From Tamilnaduibacter salinus (lineage in GTDB: Bacteria; Pseudomonadota; Gammaproteobacteria; Pseudomonadales; Oleiphilaceae): a stretch of DNA of 64,000 nucleotides. This document shows, one piece after another, positions 9,351-17,537 of this stretch; position 1 is the stretch's first letter; the number at the start of each line of letters is the position of its first letter. The DNA lies in NCBI RefSeq assembly GCF_003096655.1, contig NZ_QEKQ01000003.1, forward strand, positions 62,001-126,000, in the 5' to 3' direction. Both the position numbers and the translations under genes were made by a program. The notes beneath the pieces were generated by a model. It was given only the letters and a program-made list of their open reading frames with translations, had not been told where the DNA came from and searched no databases.

Positions 9351-9644
9351 ATGACGCCCCGTGGTGACGCCGACGCGCTGACCAAAGCCTTTAAGGCCCT
9401 GTCCAACCCAAACCGCCTGCGCATCTATCAGGAACTGGTCGATCAACAGATTGATCCGCTGACCAATAGCGGCTGCAAGCTTGTCGATGTGATCAACTCG
9501 TTGAAAATCGGTGCCCCAACCATTTCCCATCACGTCAAAGAGCTGGCCAATGCCGATCTGATCCGGGTTGAACGACAGGGCCGCTTTGTGACCTGCCATG
9601 TCAATGACGCCATGCGCGATGAGCTGCGCGGTTTCTTCCGGTAA
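9351..9644 (+). CDS. ArsR-family winged-helix regulator
   Basis: About 97 residues from the ATG at 9351. In-frame ATGs at 9318 and 9339 exist, but the -10 at 9309-9314 would place the first upstream of the transcript start. The winged helix is clear: KAFKALSNPNRLRIYQELV, recognition helix KIGAPTISHHVKELANADLI, wing RVERQGRFVTCHV. The metal-sensor motif CVCD is absent; only one Cys occurs near helix 3 (GCKLVDVI), so a non-metal effector is likely. Divergent from the old yellow enzyme gene and co-directional with the operon at 9874, either of which it could control. Confidence 0.88.
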   Translation: MTPRGDADALTKAFKALSNPNRLRIYQELVDQQIDPLTNSGCKLVDVINSLKIGAPTISHHVKELANADLIRVERQGRFVTCHVNDAMRDELRGFFR

Positions 9645-9685
9645 ACGGGCCGATCACGCCTTTTTATCGCTTCGTTACGGTTTTG

Positions 9686-9716
9686 GGACACATTCCTGGT
9701 GTCCACTCACTATGCT
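9686..9716 (+). promoter_or_regulatory. Interrupted palindrome and -10-like hexamer before the TVP38/radical SAM operon
   Basis: GGACAC (9686-9691) and GTGTCC (9699-9704) are perfect inverted arms 7 bp apart, followed by TATGCT (9711-9716). No good -35 is present. This fits an activator- or repressor-bound promoter about 160 bp before the operon. The remainder of 9645-9873 shows nothing distinct. Confidence 0.35.
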
Positions 9717-9873
9717 GGATAACAACATCGTCTGAACGCCGTCTGGCGACGTACCGTCTTCTCCCGACATCCACCTGTAACGGTACCGACGTTTTCGTGT
9801 CTTTGACGGTGTCCGCCAACCGATCGAGCGGGGGCGGTCATTCGACACCTTCACCAGATAACGGGACATCATA

Positions 9874-12069
9874 ATGAATCGAGGCAAACTGATTGTCATC
9901 GCCGCAATAGCGATTCTGGTCACTCTGTTCATCAGTTTTGGAGGCCAGGACGTTCTGACCCTGGACAACCTCCAGCGACACCAGGCCGATTTGGGTATCT
10001 GGATCGACAACAACCTGACGATTGCCCTTCTCGCCTTTATGGCGATCTATGTGGTTGTGACGGCGCTGTCACTGCCCGGAGCCGCTATAATGACGCTGGG
10101 TGCAGGCGCCTTTTTCGGCAACATCTACGGTGTCTTGGCGGCCTCCATCGCGTCCACCACCGGCGCGTCCGTCGCCTTTCTGGTCGCCCGTTTCCTGCTA
10201 CGCGATACGCTCAAAGGGCGCTACGGCGAGACAATTCAACGCATTGATCGGGGTATTGAAAAAGACGGCGCCTTCTATCTCGCCACGCTCCGTCTGGTAC
10301 CGGTCTTCCCGTTCTTCCTGATCAACCTGGCCATGGGCCTGACGGCCATGCCGCTGCGCACCTACGCGCTCGTGAGCTGGATCTTCATGATTCCAGGCAC
10401 CTTCGTGTACGTGAACGCGGGCACCCAGTTGGCCCAGATCCAGTCCATGGGCGACATCGTCTCTTTAGAAGTGCTGGGCGCCTTCGCGCTGCTGGGCGTG
10501 TTCCCGCTGATCGCCAAGGCGGTGATCGGCCTGATCCAGCGGCGTCGCGTCTATCGGGGGTTCGAGAAACCCCCGTCCTTCGACTACAACCTGCTGGTGA
10601 TCGGCGGCGGCTCGGCCGGTCTGGTGTCCGCCTACATTGGCGCGGCGGTCAAGGCCCGGGTGGCGCTGATTGAAAAAGACAAAATGGGCGGCGACTGCCT
10701 CAACACCGGCTGCGTTCCCTCGAAAGCCCTGATCCGCAGCGCCAAGGCGGCGGACACGATGCGCCATGCCGACCGGTACGGCCTGGAGAGCGTGCCGGTC
10801 AAAGGCCAGTTCCGCCAGATCATGGCGCGCGTGAAGCGGGTGATCGACACCGTCGAGCCCCACGACTCGCCGGAGCGCTATCGACAGCTGGGTGTGGACT
10901 GCATCTCCGGGACGGCCACCTTCGTATCCCCCTGGGAGGTTTTGGTCACCGAAAACGACGGCACGCAGCGCCGACTAACCGCCCGTAGCATCGTCGTCGC
11001 CACCGGCGGACGCCCGGCCATGCCGCCGATTGAGGGAATCGCGGACATGGCGCCACTGACTTCGGACAATCTCTGGTCTCTGCAGGAACGGCCGGAGCGC
11101 CTGCTGGTTCTCGGTGGCGGACCGATTGGCTGTGAGCTGACACAGGCTTTCACGCGACTGGGCTCACACGTGACGCAGGTGGAAATGGGGAACCGGCTGC
11201 TGGCAAAAGAAGATGAGGACGTGGCGGCCTACGTGCTGGAGCAGTTCCACGAAGACGGCGTGGATGTGCGGCTCGGACACCGTGCTGCCCGCTTCGCGAT
11301 CGAGTCCGGCGAGAAAGTGCTCTACTGCGACCGTGACGGCGCCGAGGTGCGCATTCCCTTTGATCAGGTCCTGGTCGCGGTTGGCCGGACCGGCAATACC
11401 AACGGGCTGGGCCTGGAGACACTGGGCATTGAACCTGAGCGCAATGGCACTGTCCCGGTCAACGAGGATCTCAGCATGACATACCCGAACATCTATGCCT
11501 GCGGGGATGTGGCGGGCCCCTATCAGTTCACTCATGCGGCGGCGCATCAGGCCTGGCACGCGGCCGTCAATGGCCTGTTCGGCACCTTCAAACGCTTCCG
11601 GGTGGATTACCGCATCATGCCCTGGGTGACGTTTACCGCCCCGGAAGTGGCACGCGTCGGCCTGAGTGAAGCCGAGGCAACCGAGCAGGGCGTGGCACAC
11701 GAAGTCACCCGGTATGACCTGGGCGATCTGGACCGGTCCATTGCCGAGAGCGGCGGCCCGGGGCTGATCAAGGTCCTGACCCCGCCGGGGAAGGACAAAA
11801 TCCTGGGTGCGGTGGTGGTTGGTCCGCAAGCGGGTGAAATCCTGGCCGAGTTCACGCTGGCCATGAAACACGGCCTGGGACTGAACAAGATTCTCGGCAC
11901 GATTCATCCCTATCCGACCTGGACGGAAGCGGCCAAATTCACCGCCGGACAGTGGAAGCAGGATCACGCACCGCAGGGCGTTCTCGCCCTGCTGGAAAAG
12001 CTGCACACCTGGCGCCGTGGCGGTTCCCATCCATCCACAAGTGTCGATCCCGCGGAGGGCCGGCCATGA
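9874..12069 (+). CDS. TVP38/TMEM64 (DedA-like) membrane domain fused to mercuric-reductase-like disulfide flavoprotein
   Basis: 731 residues. Residues 1-222 are a SNARE-associated/TVP38 membrane domain: helices at about 5-22, 47-80, 84-108 and 138-220, and the family signature GAGAFFGNIYG with RLVPVFPFFLINLAMG. From 236 a pyridine-nucleotide disulfide oxidoreductase follows: FAD site GGGSAG (244-249), redox pair Cys275/Cys280 in GGDCLNTGCVPS, NAD site VLGGGPIGCELTQ, second FAD motif YACGDVAG, and the active-site His678 in HPYPTWTEA. The N-terminal NmerA domain and C-terminal Cys pair of true MerA are absent, so mercury reduction is unlikely. It probably tethers disulfide/NAD(P)H chemistry to the inner membrane. 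First gene of a tight operon; its stop overlaps the next start (ATGA). Confidence 0.93.
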   Translation: MNRGKLIVIAAIAILVTLFISFGGQDVLTLDNLQRHQADLGIWIDNNLTIALLAFMAIYVVVTALSLPGAAIMTLGAGAFFGNIYGVLAASIASTTGASVAFLVARFLLRDTLKGRYGETIQRIDRGIEKDGAFYLATLRLVPVFPFFLINLAMGLTAMPLRTYALVSWIFMIPGTFVYVNAGTQLAQIQSMGDIVSLEVLGAFALLGVFPLIAKAVIGLIQRRRVYRGFEKPPSFDYNLLVIGGGSAGLVSAYIGAAVKARVALIEKDKMGGDCLNTGCVPSKALIRSAKAADTMRHADRYGLESVPVKGQFRQIMARVKRVIDTVEPHDSPERYRQLGVDCISGTATFVSPWEVLVTENDGTQRRLTARSIVVATGGRPAMPPIEGIADMAPLTSDNLWSLQERPERLLVLGGGPIGCELTQAFTRLGSHVTQVEMGNRLLAKEDEDVAAYVLEQFHEDGVDVRLGHRAARFAIESGEKVLYCDRDGAEVRIPFDQVLVAVGRTGNTNGLGLETLGIEPERNGTVPVNEDLSMTYPNIYACGDVAGPYQFTHAAAHQAWHAAVNGLFGTFKRFRVDYRIMPWVTFTAPEVARVGLSEAEATEQGVAHEVTRYDLGDLDRSIAESGGPGLIKVLTPPGKDKILGAVVVGPQAGEILAEFTLAMKHGLGLNKILGTIHPYPTWTEAAKFTAGQWKQDHAPQGVLALLEKLHTWRRGGSHPSTSVDPAEGRP

Positions 12070-12863
12070 GACGTCTGCTGTTTGCTCTGGGCATGATCGC
12101 GTCGGTCGCCGCCTCCGGGGCCTCCTTCGACCACCAGCATAAGCCCTGGGACGCGCTTGTTGAGCGGCACGTCACCTGGGTCAGCGATCACACCGCAAGC
12201 GTTGTCGACTACGCCGGCTTTCGCGAGGATCGGCCGACGCTGAACCAATACCTGGCAAGCCTGTCGCAGGTGAGCGAATCGCAGTATCAGTCCTGGGGGC
12301 CGGACCAGCAGCTGGCGTTCCTGATCAATGCCTACAACGCCTTCACGGTGAAGCTGATCCTCAGCGAGTATCCCCAGCTCGATTCCATCAAGGACCTGGG
12401 TGGGTTGTTCACCTCACCCTGGGATAAGGCGTTTTTCGAACTCCGGGGACAGCAACGCACGCTCGATGAACTGGAACACGAGATGATCCGCGTGGAGTTC
12501 AACGAGCCCCGTATCCACATGGCGGTCAATTGTGCGTCGGTCGGGTGCCCGGCGCTTGCGGACGAGGCCTATGTCGCCGGCCGGCTGGACAGCCAGCTCG
12601 ATGCCGCCGTGCGGGCTTTTCTGTCCGACGCCTCCCGTAACCGCTACGCCCCGGACACCAACACCTTTGCCGTATCGTCCATCTTTGACTGGTACGGCGA
12701 GGACTGGAACGAGGCCAGCGGATACCCCAACGGCGTCCGCGGCTTCCTCTGGCAATACCGATCGGCTTTCGAGACACCGCCGACGGACCAGTCGGACACA
12801 CTGAACGCAACGCTTCGGTTCCTGGATTACGACTGGGCACTGAACGATAACGACCAATCATGA
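12066..12863 (+). CDS. DUF547 protein, exported
   Basis: 265 residues beginning with a signal peptide (MRRLLFALGMIASVAASGAS). The DUF547 core is visible: VDYAGFREDRPTLNQYLASL, LAFLINAYNAFTVKLIL (about 86-102) and the Cys/His segment RIHMAVNCASVGCPAL (about 152-167). The conserved NAYNA and NC.S.GCP patterns suggest a cysteine-based or metal site, but no activity is established for the family. ATGA overlap with the flavoprotein gene and a 12-bp gap to the radical SAM gene show co-transcription. Predicted to act outside the cytoplasmic membrane. Confidence 0.9.
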   Translation: MRRLLFALGMIASVAASGASFDHQHKPWDALVERHVTWVSDHTASVVDYAGFREDRPTLNQYLASLSQVSESQYQSWGPDQQLAFLINAYNAFTVKLILSEYPQLDSIKDLGGLFTSPWDKAFFELRGQQRTLDELEHEMIRVEFNEPRIHMAVNCASVGCPALADEAYVAGRLDSQLDAAVRAFLSDASRNRYAPDTNTFAVSSIFDWYGEDWNEASGYPNGVRGFLWQYRSAFETPPTDQSDTLNATLRFLDYDWALNDNDQS

Positions 12864-12875
12864 TGAGGTAGGACC

Positions 12876-13838
12876 ATGACCGCTCAAGCGCAAAGCGCCG
12901 ATCGCATTCCGGTCACGGAAATCGTGGAACCCCGGGCCACCGAGAGCTGGACCCATACCCGCTCCGGCGAACCGCGAGGCTACATCGATCCGCAGCAGCT
13001 CCGGGAGTTGTGGATTCACACCGGAACCGCCTGTAACCTCTCCTGCCCGTTCTGCCTGGAGGGCTCACACCCGGGTGACGGACGGATTCCCGGCATGAAG
13101 CTGGACGATGTGCGCGGTTACCTGCACGAGGCCATGGACCTGGGCGTCGAGCAGTTTTCCTTTACCGGTGGCGAGCCTTTCGTCATCCGCGATTTCGTCA
13201 ACATTCTCGATTACGCCAGTCAGCACCGGCCCTGCTTCGTGCTGACCAACGCGACGGACCCGCTGCTCAAGCGCCGTCATCAGGTCGAGCCGCTGCTGCA
13301 CAATGCCTACCCGATCCACTTCCGGGTCAGCCTCGACTTTCCGGACGAGGCCCGGCACGACCATGACCGGGGCGCAGGCAGCTTCAACAAGGCGCTGGAA
13401 GGCATCCGCTGGCTGGTGGATCAGGGCTTCGAGGTCTCGATTGCCCGTCAGATCGACGATAATGAGGACCCGGAGGCGGTCGAGGACGCCTTCCGTGCGA
13501 TCTTCCGGGACTGGGGCATACCCGACACACTCGCGTTCACCGCCTTCCCGGACCTGGGCACGCCGGGCACCGACGACGGCAGTCCGGAAATCACCGAGTC
13601 CTGCATGGAGAAGTACCCGACCGAGCAGAGCCGGTCCCACTTCATGTGCACCTATACCCGCATGCTGGTGAAAAAGGACGACGAGGTCCGGATCTTTGCC
13701 TGCACGCTGGTGGACGACGACCCCCAGTACGATCTGGGGACATCGCTGAAGGAAAGCATGGAGGAGCGCATCATGCTGCGCCACCACCGCTGCTTTGCCT
13801 GCTACCGCTTTGGCGCCTCCTGTAGCGCGCCCTCCTGA
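12876..13838 (+). CDS. Radical SAM protein with C-terminal cysteine cluster
   Basis: 320 residues. The [4Fe-4S]/SAM site is CNLSCPFC (Cys53, Cys57, Cys60), followed by the SAM-binding FTGGEPF (Gly98-Gly99-Glu100) and a half-barrel to about 220. The C-terminal 80 residues hold six more Cys (243, 258, 276, 306, 309, 316), ending in RCFACYRFGASC. This spacing recalls SPASM/Twitch auxiliary iron-sulfur domains, though it is not a canonical match. The protein is cytoplasmic. No known named subfamily (MoaA, PqqE, NirJ, ArsS) is assigned. Good ribosome site (GATGAGGTAGG). The substrate is unknown; the operon offers no precursor peptide of obvious type. Confidence 0.92.
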   Translation: MTAQAQSADRIPVTEIVEPRATESWTHTRSGEPRGYIDPQQLRELWIHTGTACNLSCPFCLEGSHPGDGRIPGMKLDDVRGYLHEAMDLGVEQFSFTGGEPFVIRDFVNILDYASQHRPCFVLTNATDPLLKRRHQVEPLLHNAYPIHFRVSLDFPDEARHDHDRGAGSFNKALEGIRWLVDQGFEVSIARQIDDNEDPEAVEDAFRAIFRDWGIPDTLAFTAFPDLGTPGTDDGSPEITESCMEKYPTEQSRSHFMCTYTRMLVKKDDEVRIFACTLVDDDPQYDLGTSLKESMEERIMLRHHRCFACYRFGASCSAPS

Positions 13839-13864
13839 CAACGACAGAAGAAGGAAACGACATC

Positions 13865-15277
13865 ATGACCGGCGTTGAAGCCGCTTTGTTCTGGGGCTTT
13901 CTGCTCGTCTACGGCATCATCATGTACTGGCTGTCGCCGCGTAGCCGCAACGCGGCGTCGTTCTACCGGGGCGCCAGCGACAGCGGCCGCCCGGTCAGCC
14001 AGTGGTCGCTCACCGCCAGCGTGTTCATCAGCTGGATCTTTGCCAAATCGGTCACCAATGCCGCCAATCTCGGGGCGGCCTACGGCGTGACCGGCGGCCT
14101 GGCATACGCCACCTACTGGCTGTCGATCCCGGTGGCCGGGTACATCATCTACCTGATCCGGACCCAGACCGGCGCCACCAGTCTGCAGGATTTCCTGACC
14201 TCCCGGTTCGGCCGGCTGGCCGCCCTGGGCTTTGCAGCCGCTGTTCTGATCCGGCTCTATAACGAGATCTGGAGCAATACGGCAGTGGTGGGCGGTTATT
14301 TCGGCGTGGCCGGGCAGTGGGAGTATTACCTGGCCGCCATTCTCTTCACGGCCTTCACGCTCGCCTACAGCCTCAAGGGCGGGCTTCGCAGCTCAATATT
14401 CACGGACGTCATCCAGGCGATCGTGTTCGTCTTCTTCGTCGGCGCCGTGCTGTTCCTGATCATTCCGGCCAACGATACCGGCGCGCTGCTGAGCAATGGT
14501 GACATGCGACTGGATGCGGGTGCCGACCTGCTACTGGTGGCCGGGCTGCAGATCTTCAGCTACCCGTTCCACGACCCTGTACTGACCGACCGGGGCTTCG
14601 TGAACCGGGAAAAAACGATGCTCAAGAGCTTCGTGGTAGCGGGGCTGCTGGGCTTCGTCGCGGTGTTCATCTTCAGCCTGGTAGGCGTCCACGCCCGCCT
14701 GAACGGCATCGAGGCCATGGGCAATGCGCCGGCCGCCGTCGGGCAGTCCCTCGGGCTGACGGCGCTGTTTCTGATGAGCGTGGTAATGATGACCTCCGCC
14801 GGCTCGACGCTGGATTCAACGTTTACATCGTTGTCAAAATCCATTGCCGTGGATCTGCCGCAACTGGCCCGCCGGGCCAGTGACAGACTGCCGTCGATGC
14901 GACTCGGGGCGGTGGTGATGGTGCTGTTCGCCATCCTCGGCAACCTGCCGATGTTCGCCGGCACCGACATCCTCAAGGCCACAACCATCTCCGGCACCAT
15001 GGTGATGGGCCTGGCACCGGTATTCCTGTTCTACCGGTTCACCCCGTGGTCGCCGGCGAGTTTCCACCTGAGCTTCTGGAGCGGGGTGGTACTGGGCATC
15101 CTCCTGGCGGCGGGACTGATCCCGCAGAGCTGGCACATCGGTGAGGGCGCTTACGCGGCGCTGCTGGGCACCAACGCCTGGGGCTTTTTGATCTGCAGCG
15201 CCGGCTTCCTCTTGCCAATCCTCTTTCAGAAGATCGCCGGCCCGACGTCCGAATCCCGACCCGCTGAAGGGAGTTAA
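13865..15277 (+). CDS. Sodium:solute symporter family transporter
   Basis: 470 residues with about 12-13 membrane helices in the LeuT-fold SSS arrangement. Recognisable parts are WSLTASVFISWIFAKSVTNAAN (helix 2), YSLKGGLRSSIFTDVIQAIVF (the SSS signature region) and MMTSAGSTLDSTFTSLSKSIAVDL (sodium-site helix 8 with the Ser/Thr pair). It would bring a small organic solute into the cell with Na+. It sits 26 bp after the radical SAM gene and 6 bp before the next, so it is part of the same operon and may import the substrate of the pathway. Confidence 0.92.
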   Translation: MTGVEAALFWGFLLVYGIIMYWLSPRSRNAASFYRGASDSGRPVSQWSLTASVFISWIFAKSVTNAANLGAAYGVTGGLAYATYWLSIPVAGYIIYLIRTQTGATSLQDFLTSRFGRLAALGFAAAVLIRLYNEIWSNTAVVGGYFGVAGQWEYYLAAILFTAFTLAYSLKGGLRSSIFTDVIQAIVFVFFVGAVLFLIIPANDTGALLSNGDMRLDAGADLLLVAGLQIFSYPFHDPVLTDRGFVNREKTMLKSFVVAGLLGFVAVFIFSLVGVHARLNGIEAMGNAPAAVGQSLGLTALFLMSVVMMTSAGSTLDSTFTSLSKSIAVDLPQLARRASDRLPSMRLGAVVMVLFAILGNLPMFAGTDILKATTISGTMVMGLAPVFLFYRFTPWSPASFHLSFWSGVVLGILLAAGLIPQSWHIGEGAYAALLGTNAWGFLICSAGFLLPILFQKIAGPTSESRPAEGS

Positions 15278-15283
15278 CGAGTG

Positions 15284-15694
15284 ATGGATAGACTTCGGCA
15301 AACCTGGCATTCATACCGTAGCCTGCCAACCTGGGTTCAGATCTGGGTTGGTCTCATTCTGGTACCGGCCAATGCCCTGCCTTTCGCATTTCTCGACACC
15401 CCGACCGGGTACTGGGCCGCCGTCGCCGCGCTGTTCGTCGTGATGACAAACATTCCCATAATGCTCGCGTGTCGGGGAATGAGTCGACTGATGTCTCTGC
15501 CACACCTGATCGCCTGGATCCCGCTGGAAGCCTATCTTCTGGTGCGGCTGACAACGACCGGTTATGTCGATGCCACGGAAACCAGCTTGGCGGCGTTGTT
15601 GCTGATCATCAATGGCATCAGTCTCGTCTTCGATACTGTCGATAGCATACGCTGGTGTCGTGGCGAGCGGGAGGTACCGGGTTGTGACGGTTGA
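15284..15694 (+). CDS. Small four-helix membrane protein, unknown function
   Basis: About 136 residues with hydrophobic segments near 17-38, 43-66, 75-92 and 99-118; the C-terminus is charged (RWCRGEREVPGCDG). Start ATG 15284, or the GTG one codon earlier; AAGGGAG (15266-15272) is the ribosome site. No family is recognised. Its last 11 bp overlap the next gene, so it is translationally coupled. It may be an accessory subunit of the symporter encoded just upstream, which is inference from order only. Confidence 0.75.
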   Translation: MDRLRQTWHSYRSLPTWVQIWVGLILVPANALPFAFLDTPTGYWAAVAALFVVMTNIPIMLACRGMSRLMSLPHLIAWIPLEAYLLVRLTTTGYVDATETSLAALLLIINGISLVFDTVDSIRWCRGEREVPGCDG

Positions 15695-16637
15695 TTCCGG
15701 AATGCCGGGGCGAAGTTGCCCAATCGACTACCGCTACCGGCCGGAGGCGTTGTGCGCCGATCCGGTGGCGGCCGAGAGCGAAACGATGTATGTGATCGGC
15801 GGCCTCTATGGCAATACCGTTGCCCTGGCGACACTGGACCGCCGGGTCGACGGTGACATGGCGTCCGGCGCCGCCCCCCAGCTCGTTTTCAACGGCGACT
15901 TCAACTGGTTCAACATCGACCCTGACGCCTTTACGACGATCAACCACACGGTTCTCGGGCATGACGCCATCCAGGGCAATGTCGAGCACGAACTGGCGGA
16001 ACCGGACGAGGAGGCCGGCTGCGGCTGCGCCTATCCGGATTTTGTCGAGCAGGCCATGGTCGAACGCTCCAATCGCATCATCCAGCGGCTGCAGCAGACG
16101 GCCCGCGACTTTCCGGACCTGAGCGCCGCACTTGGCCGGCTGCCGCGCTACCGATGCTACCACCTCGCCGGGCAACGGATTCTTGTTCTGCATGGAGATC
16201 CGGAATCCCTCGCCGGCTGGGGGCTGGCCCACGAATCGCTGACCCGGCCCGGGCACGACGAAGTGGTGGCCAACTGGTTCCGCGCAACCGATGCCGACGT
16301 GATCGCCTGCACACACACCTGCCTGCCCGCCGTCTGGCAACGCGAGGTGGACGGGCGTCGCCGCCTGGTCATCAATAATGGCTCGGCCGGGATGGGCAAC
16401 CTCCGGCAGGATACCCGTGGACTGATCACCCGTCTGGCCACGACACCGCACACGGAAGCGCTCGTGAACGCCCGTTGCGGCGAACTCTGGGCATCACTGG
16501 TCCCACTGGACTTCGACCTGACCGACTGGCTGACGTCGTTCGACCGGTGGTGGCCCAGCGGCACTGCCGCCGCCATCTCCTACCGGGACCGGCTGGTCAA
16601 CGGCACCTCCCTCGCGCCGTCGGACCTCCTGATCTGA
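15684..16637 (+). CDS. Metallophosphoesterase-like protein with degenerate metal motifs
   Basis: About 317 residues from GTG 15684, which has GGGAGG (15670-15675) and overlaps the previous stop. The calcineurin-like order can be followed: VIGGLYGNTVAL (37-48, where D-x-H-G-N is usual), FNGDFNWF (69-76, the GD...D motif), GNVEHE (98-103, the GNHE motif), HGDPE, and CTHTCLP (the GHTH motif). Asp and His of the first motif are replaced by Gly and Tyr, and an unusual GCGCAYPDF follows motif 3. It may bind metals with other residues or bind a ligand without hydrolysing it. Last gene of the operon. The alternative start at 15612 would overlap the upstream gene by 83 bp and is less likely. Confidence 0.82.
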   Translation: MTVDSGMPGRSCPIDYRYRPEALCADPVAAESETMYVIGGLYGNTVALATLDRRVDGDMASGAAPQLVFNGDFNWFNIDPDAFTTINHTVLGHDAIQGNVEHELAEPDEEAGCGCAYPDFVEQAMVERSNRIIQRLQQTARDFPDLSAALGRLPRYRCYHLAGQRILVLHGDPESLAGWGLAHESLTRPGHDEVVANWFRATDADVIACTHTCLPAVWQREVDGRRRLVINNGSAGMGNLRQDTRGLITRLATTPHTEALVNARCGELWASLVPLDFDLTDWLTSFDRWWPSGTAAAISYRDRLVNGTSLAPSDLLI

Positions 16638-16715
16638 CGGCAAAAATCACGGTTCCGGGCGATTTCCCAGGGGGCCGAAACGTTGCCACATCGTGGACCG
16701 GCAACCGCAGTCGAT

Positions 16716-16743
16716 TTGATTTTTATTTTGTGGTCTATATAAT
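16716..16743 (+). promoter_or_regulatory. Sigma-70 promoter of ectA-ectB-ask
   Basis: TTGATT (16716-16721), a 16-bp spacer and a perfect TATAAT (16738-16743) lie in an AT-rich island. The transcript would start near 16750, giving a leader of about 143 nt before ectA. A second weaker candidate (TTGTTG at 16752) follows. The 16638-16892 gap holds nothing else clear. Confidence 0.7.
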
Positions 16744-16892
16744 TAAAGCTCTTGTTGAGATCGACTCCCATCCAATATCGACGTGTTTTCAGCGTCTTGG
16801 CTGGCTCAGGGCGGCTTCCGGCGATCAGGAACTGCTCACCAGGGGTTGATCGATTCAATTTAACTCTAAAAGAGTGTGCTATCAGGACAACC

Positions 16893-17414
16893 ATGACACC
16901 TGACGATTCGAATACCACCGCCATCACCCTTCGTCTGCCGACCAAGGATGATGGCTACCGGCTCAACCGGCTGGTGGACCAGTGTCCGCCGCTGGATCCC
17001 AACTCCATCTACTGCAACCTTCTGCAGTGCAGCCACTTTGCCGATACCGGCATCGCCGCGGAAATGGACGGCGACCTCGTCGGTTTCATCTCCGGCTACA
17101 TTCCGCCCCAGCAGCCCGACACCATCTTCATCTGGCAGGTGGCCGTCCATGAGAAAGGCCGGGGCCAGGGCCTGGCCAAGCGGATGCTGAAGGCCATTGC
17201 CGGTGGCGAGGCCTGCCGTGACGTGACCCACATGGAAACCACCATAACCGCTGATAACGAAGCAAGCTGGGCGCTGTTCCGCTCCTTCGCCCGGGATGTG
17301 GGTGCTGAGGTCACCGATCATGAGCACTTCGAGAAAGAGGCCCACTTCGGGGGCCATCATGACTCCGAATACCTCCTCCGCATTGGTCCGTTCACCAAGC
17401 CGGTGCACGGCTGA
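16893..17414 (+). CDS. ectA: L-2,4-diaminobutyrate N-gamma-acetyltransferase EctA
   Basis: 173 residues, the normal length. It is a GNAT enzyme with LVDQCPPLDPNSIYCNLLQCSHF (typical EctA N-terminus), the acetyl-CoA loop EKGRGQGLAKRML (about 88-100), and the family segment ETTITADNEASWALF. It acetylates diaminobutyrate to N-gamma-acetyldiaminobutyrate, the second step of ectoine synthesis. The start at 16893 follows AGGA; longer in-frame starts upstream lie inside the leader. First gene of ectA-ectB-ask, with a sigma-70 promoter about 150 bp upstream. Confidence 0.95.
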   Translation: MTPDDSNTTAITLRLPTKDDGYRLNRLVDQCPPLDPNSIYCNLLQCSHFADTGIAAEMDGDLVGFISGYIPPQQPDTIFIWQVAVHEKGRGQGLAKRMLKAIAGGEACRDVTHMETTITADNEASWALFRSFARDVGAEVTDHEHFEKEAHFGGHHDSEYLLRIGPFTKPVHG

Positions 17415-17537
17415 CGCCGCACCGGCTGGCTGACGGAAGCCCGTTTCCCGCGCTCTCGATCCCGGCTGGCCGTCATGCCGCTTGATGGGGTCGCGAAGCG
17501 CATTCACCTCGAACCTGACATGCTAAGAGGCAAGACC

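Noticed and set aside
9874-12069. Annotation as mercuric reductase (merA)
   Set aside because: The N-terminal metal-binding domain and C-terminal Cys pair are missing, there are no mer neighbours, and a TVP38 membrane domain is fused instead.
12876-13838. Annotation as the arsenosugar enzyme ArsS
   Set aside because: The C-terminal cysteine end is only superficially similar and no ArsM or arsenosugar glycosyltransferase gene is nearby.
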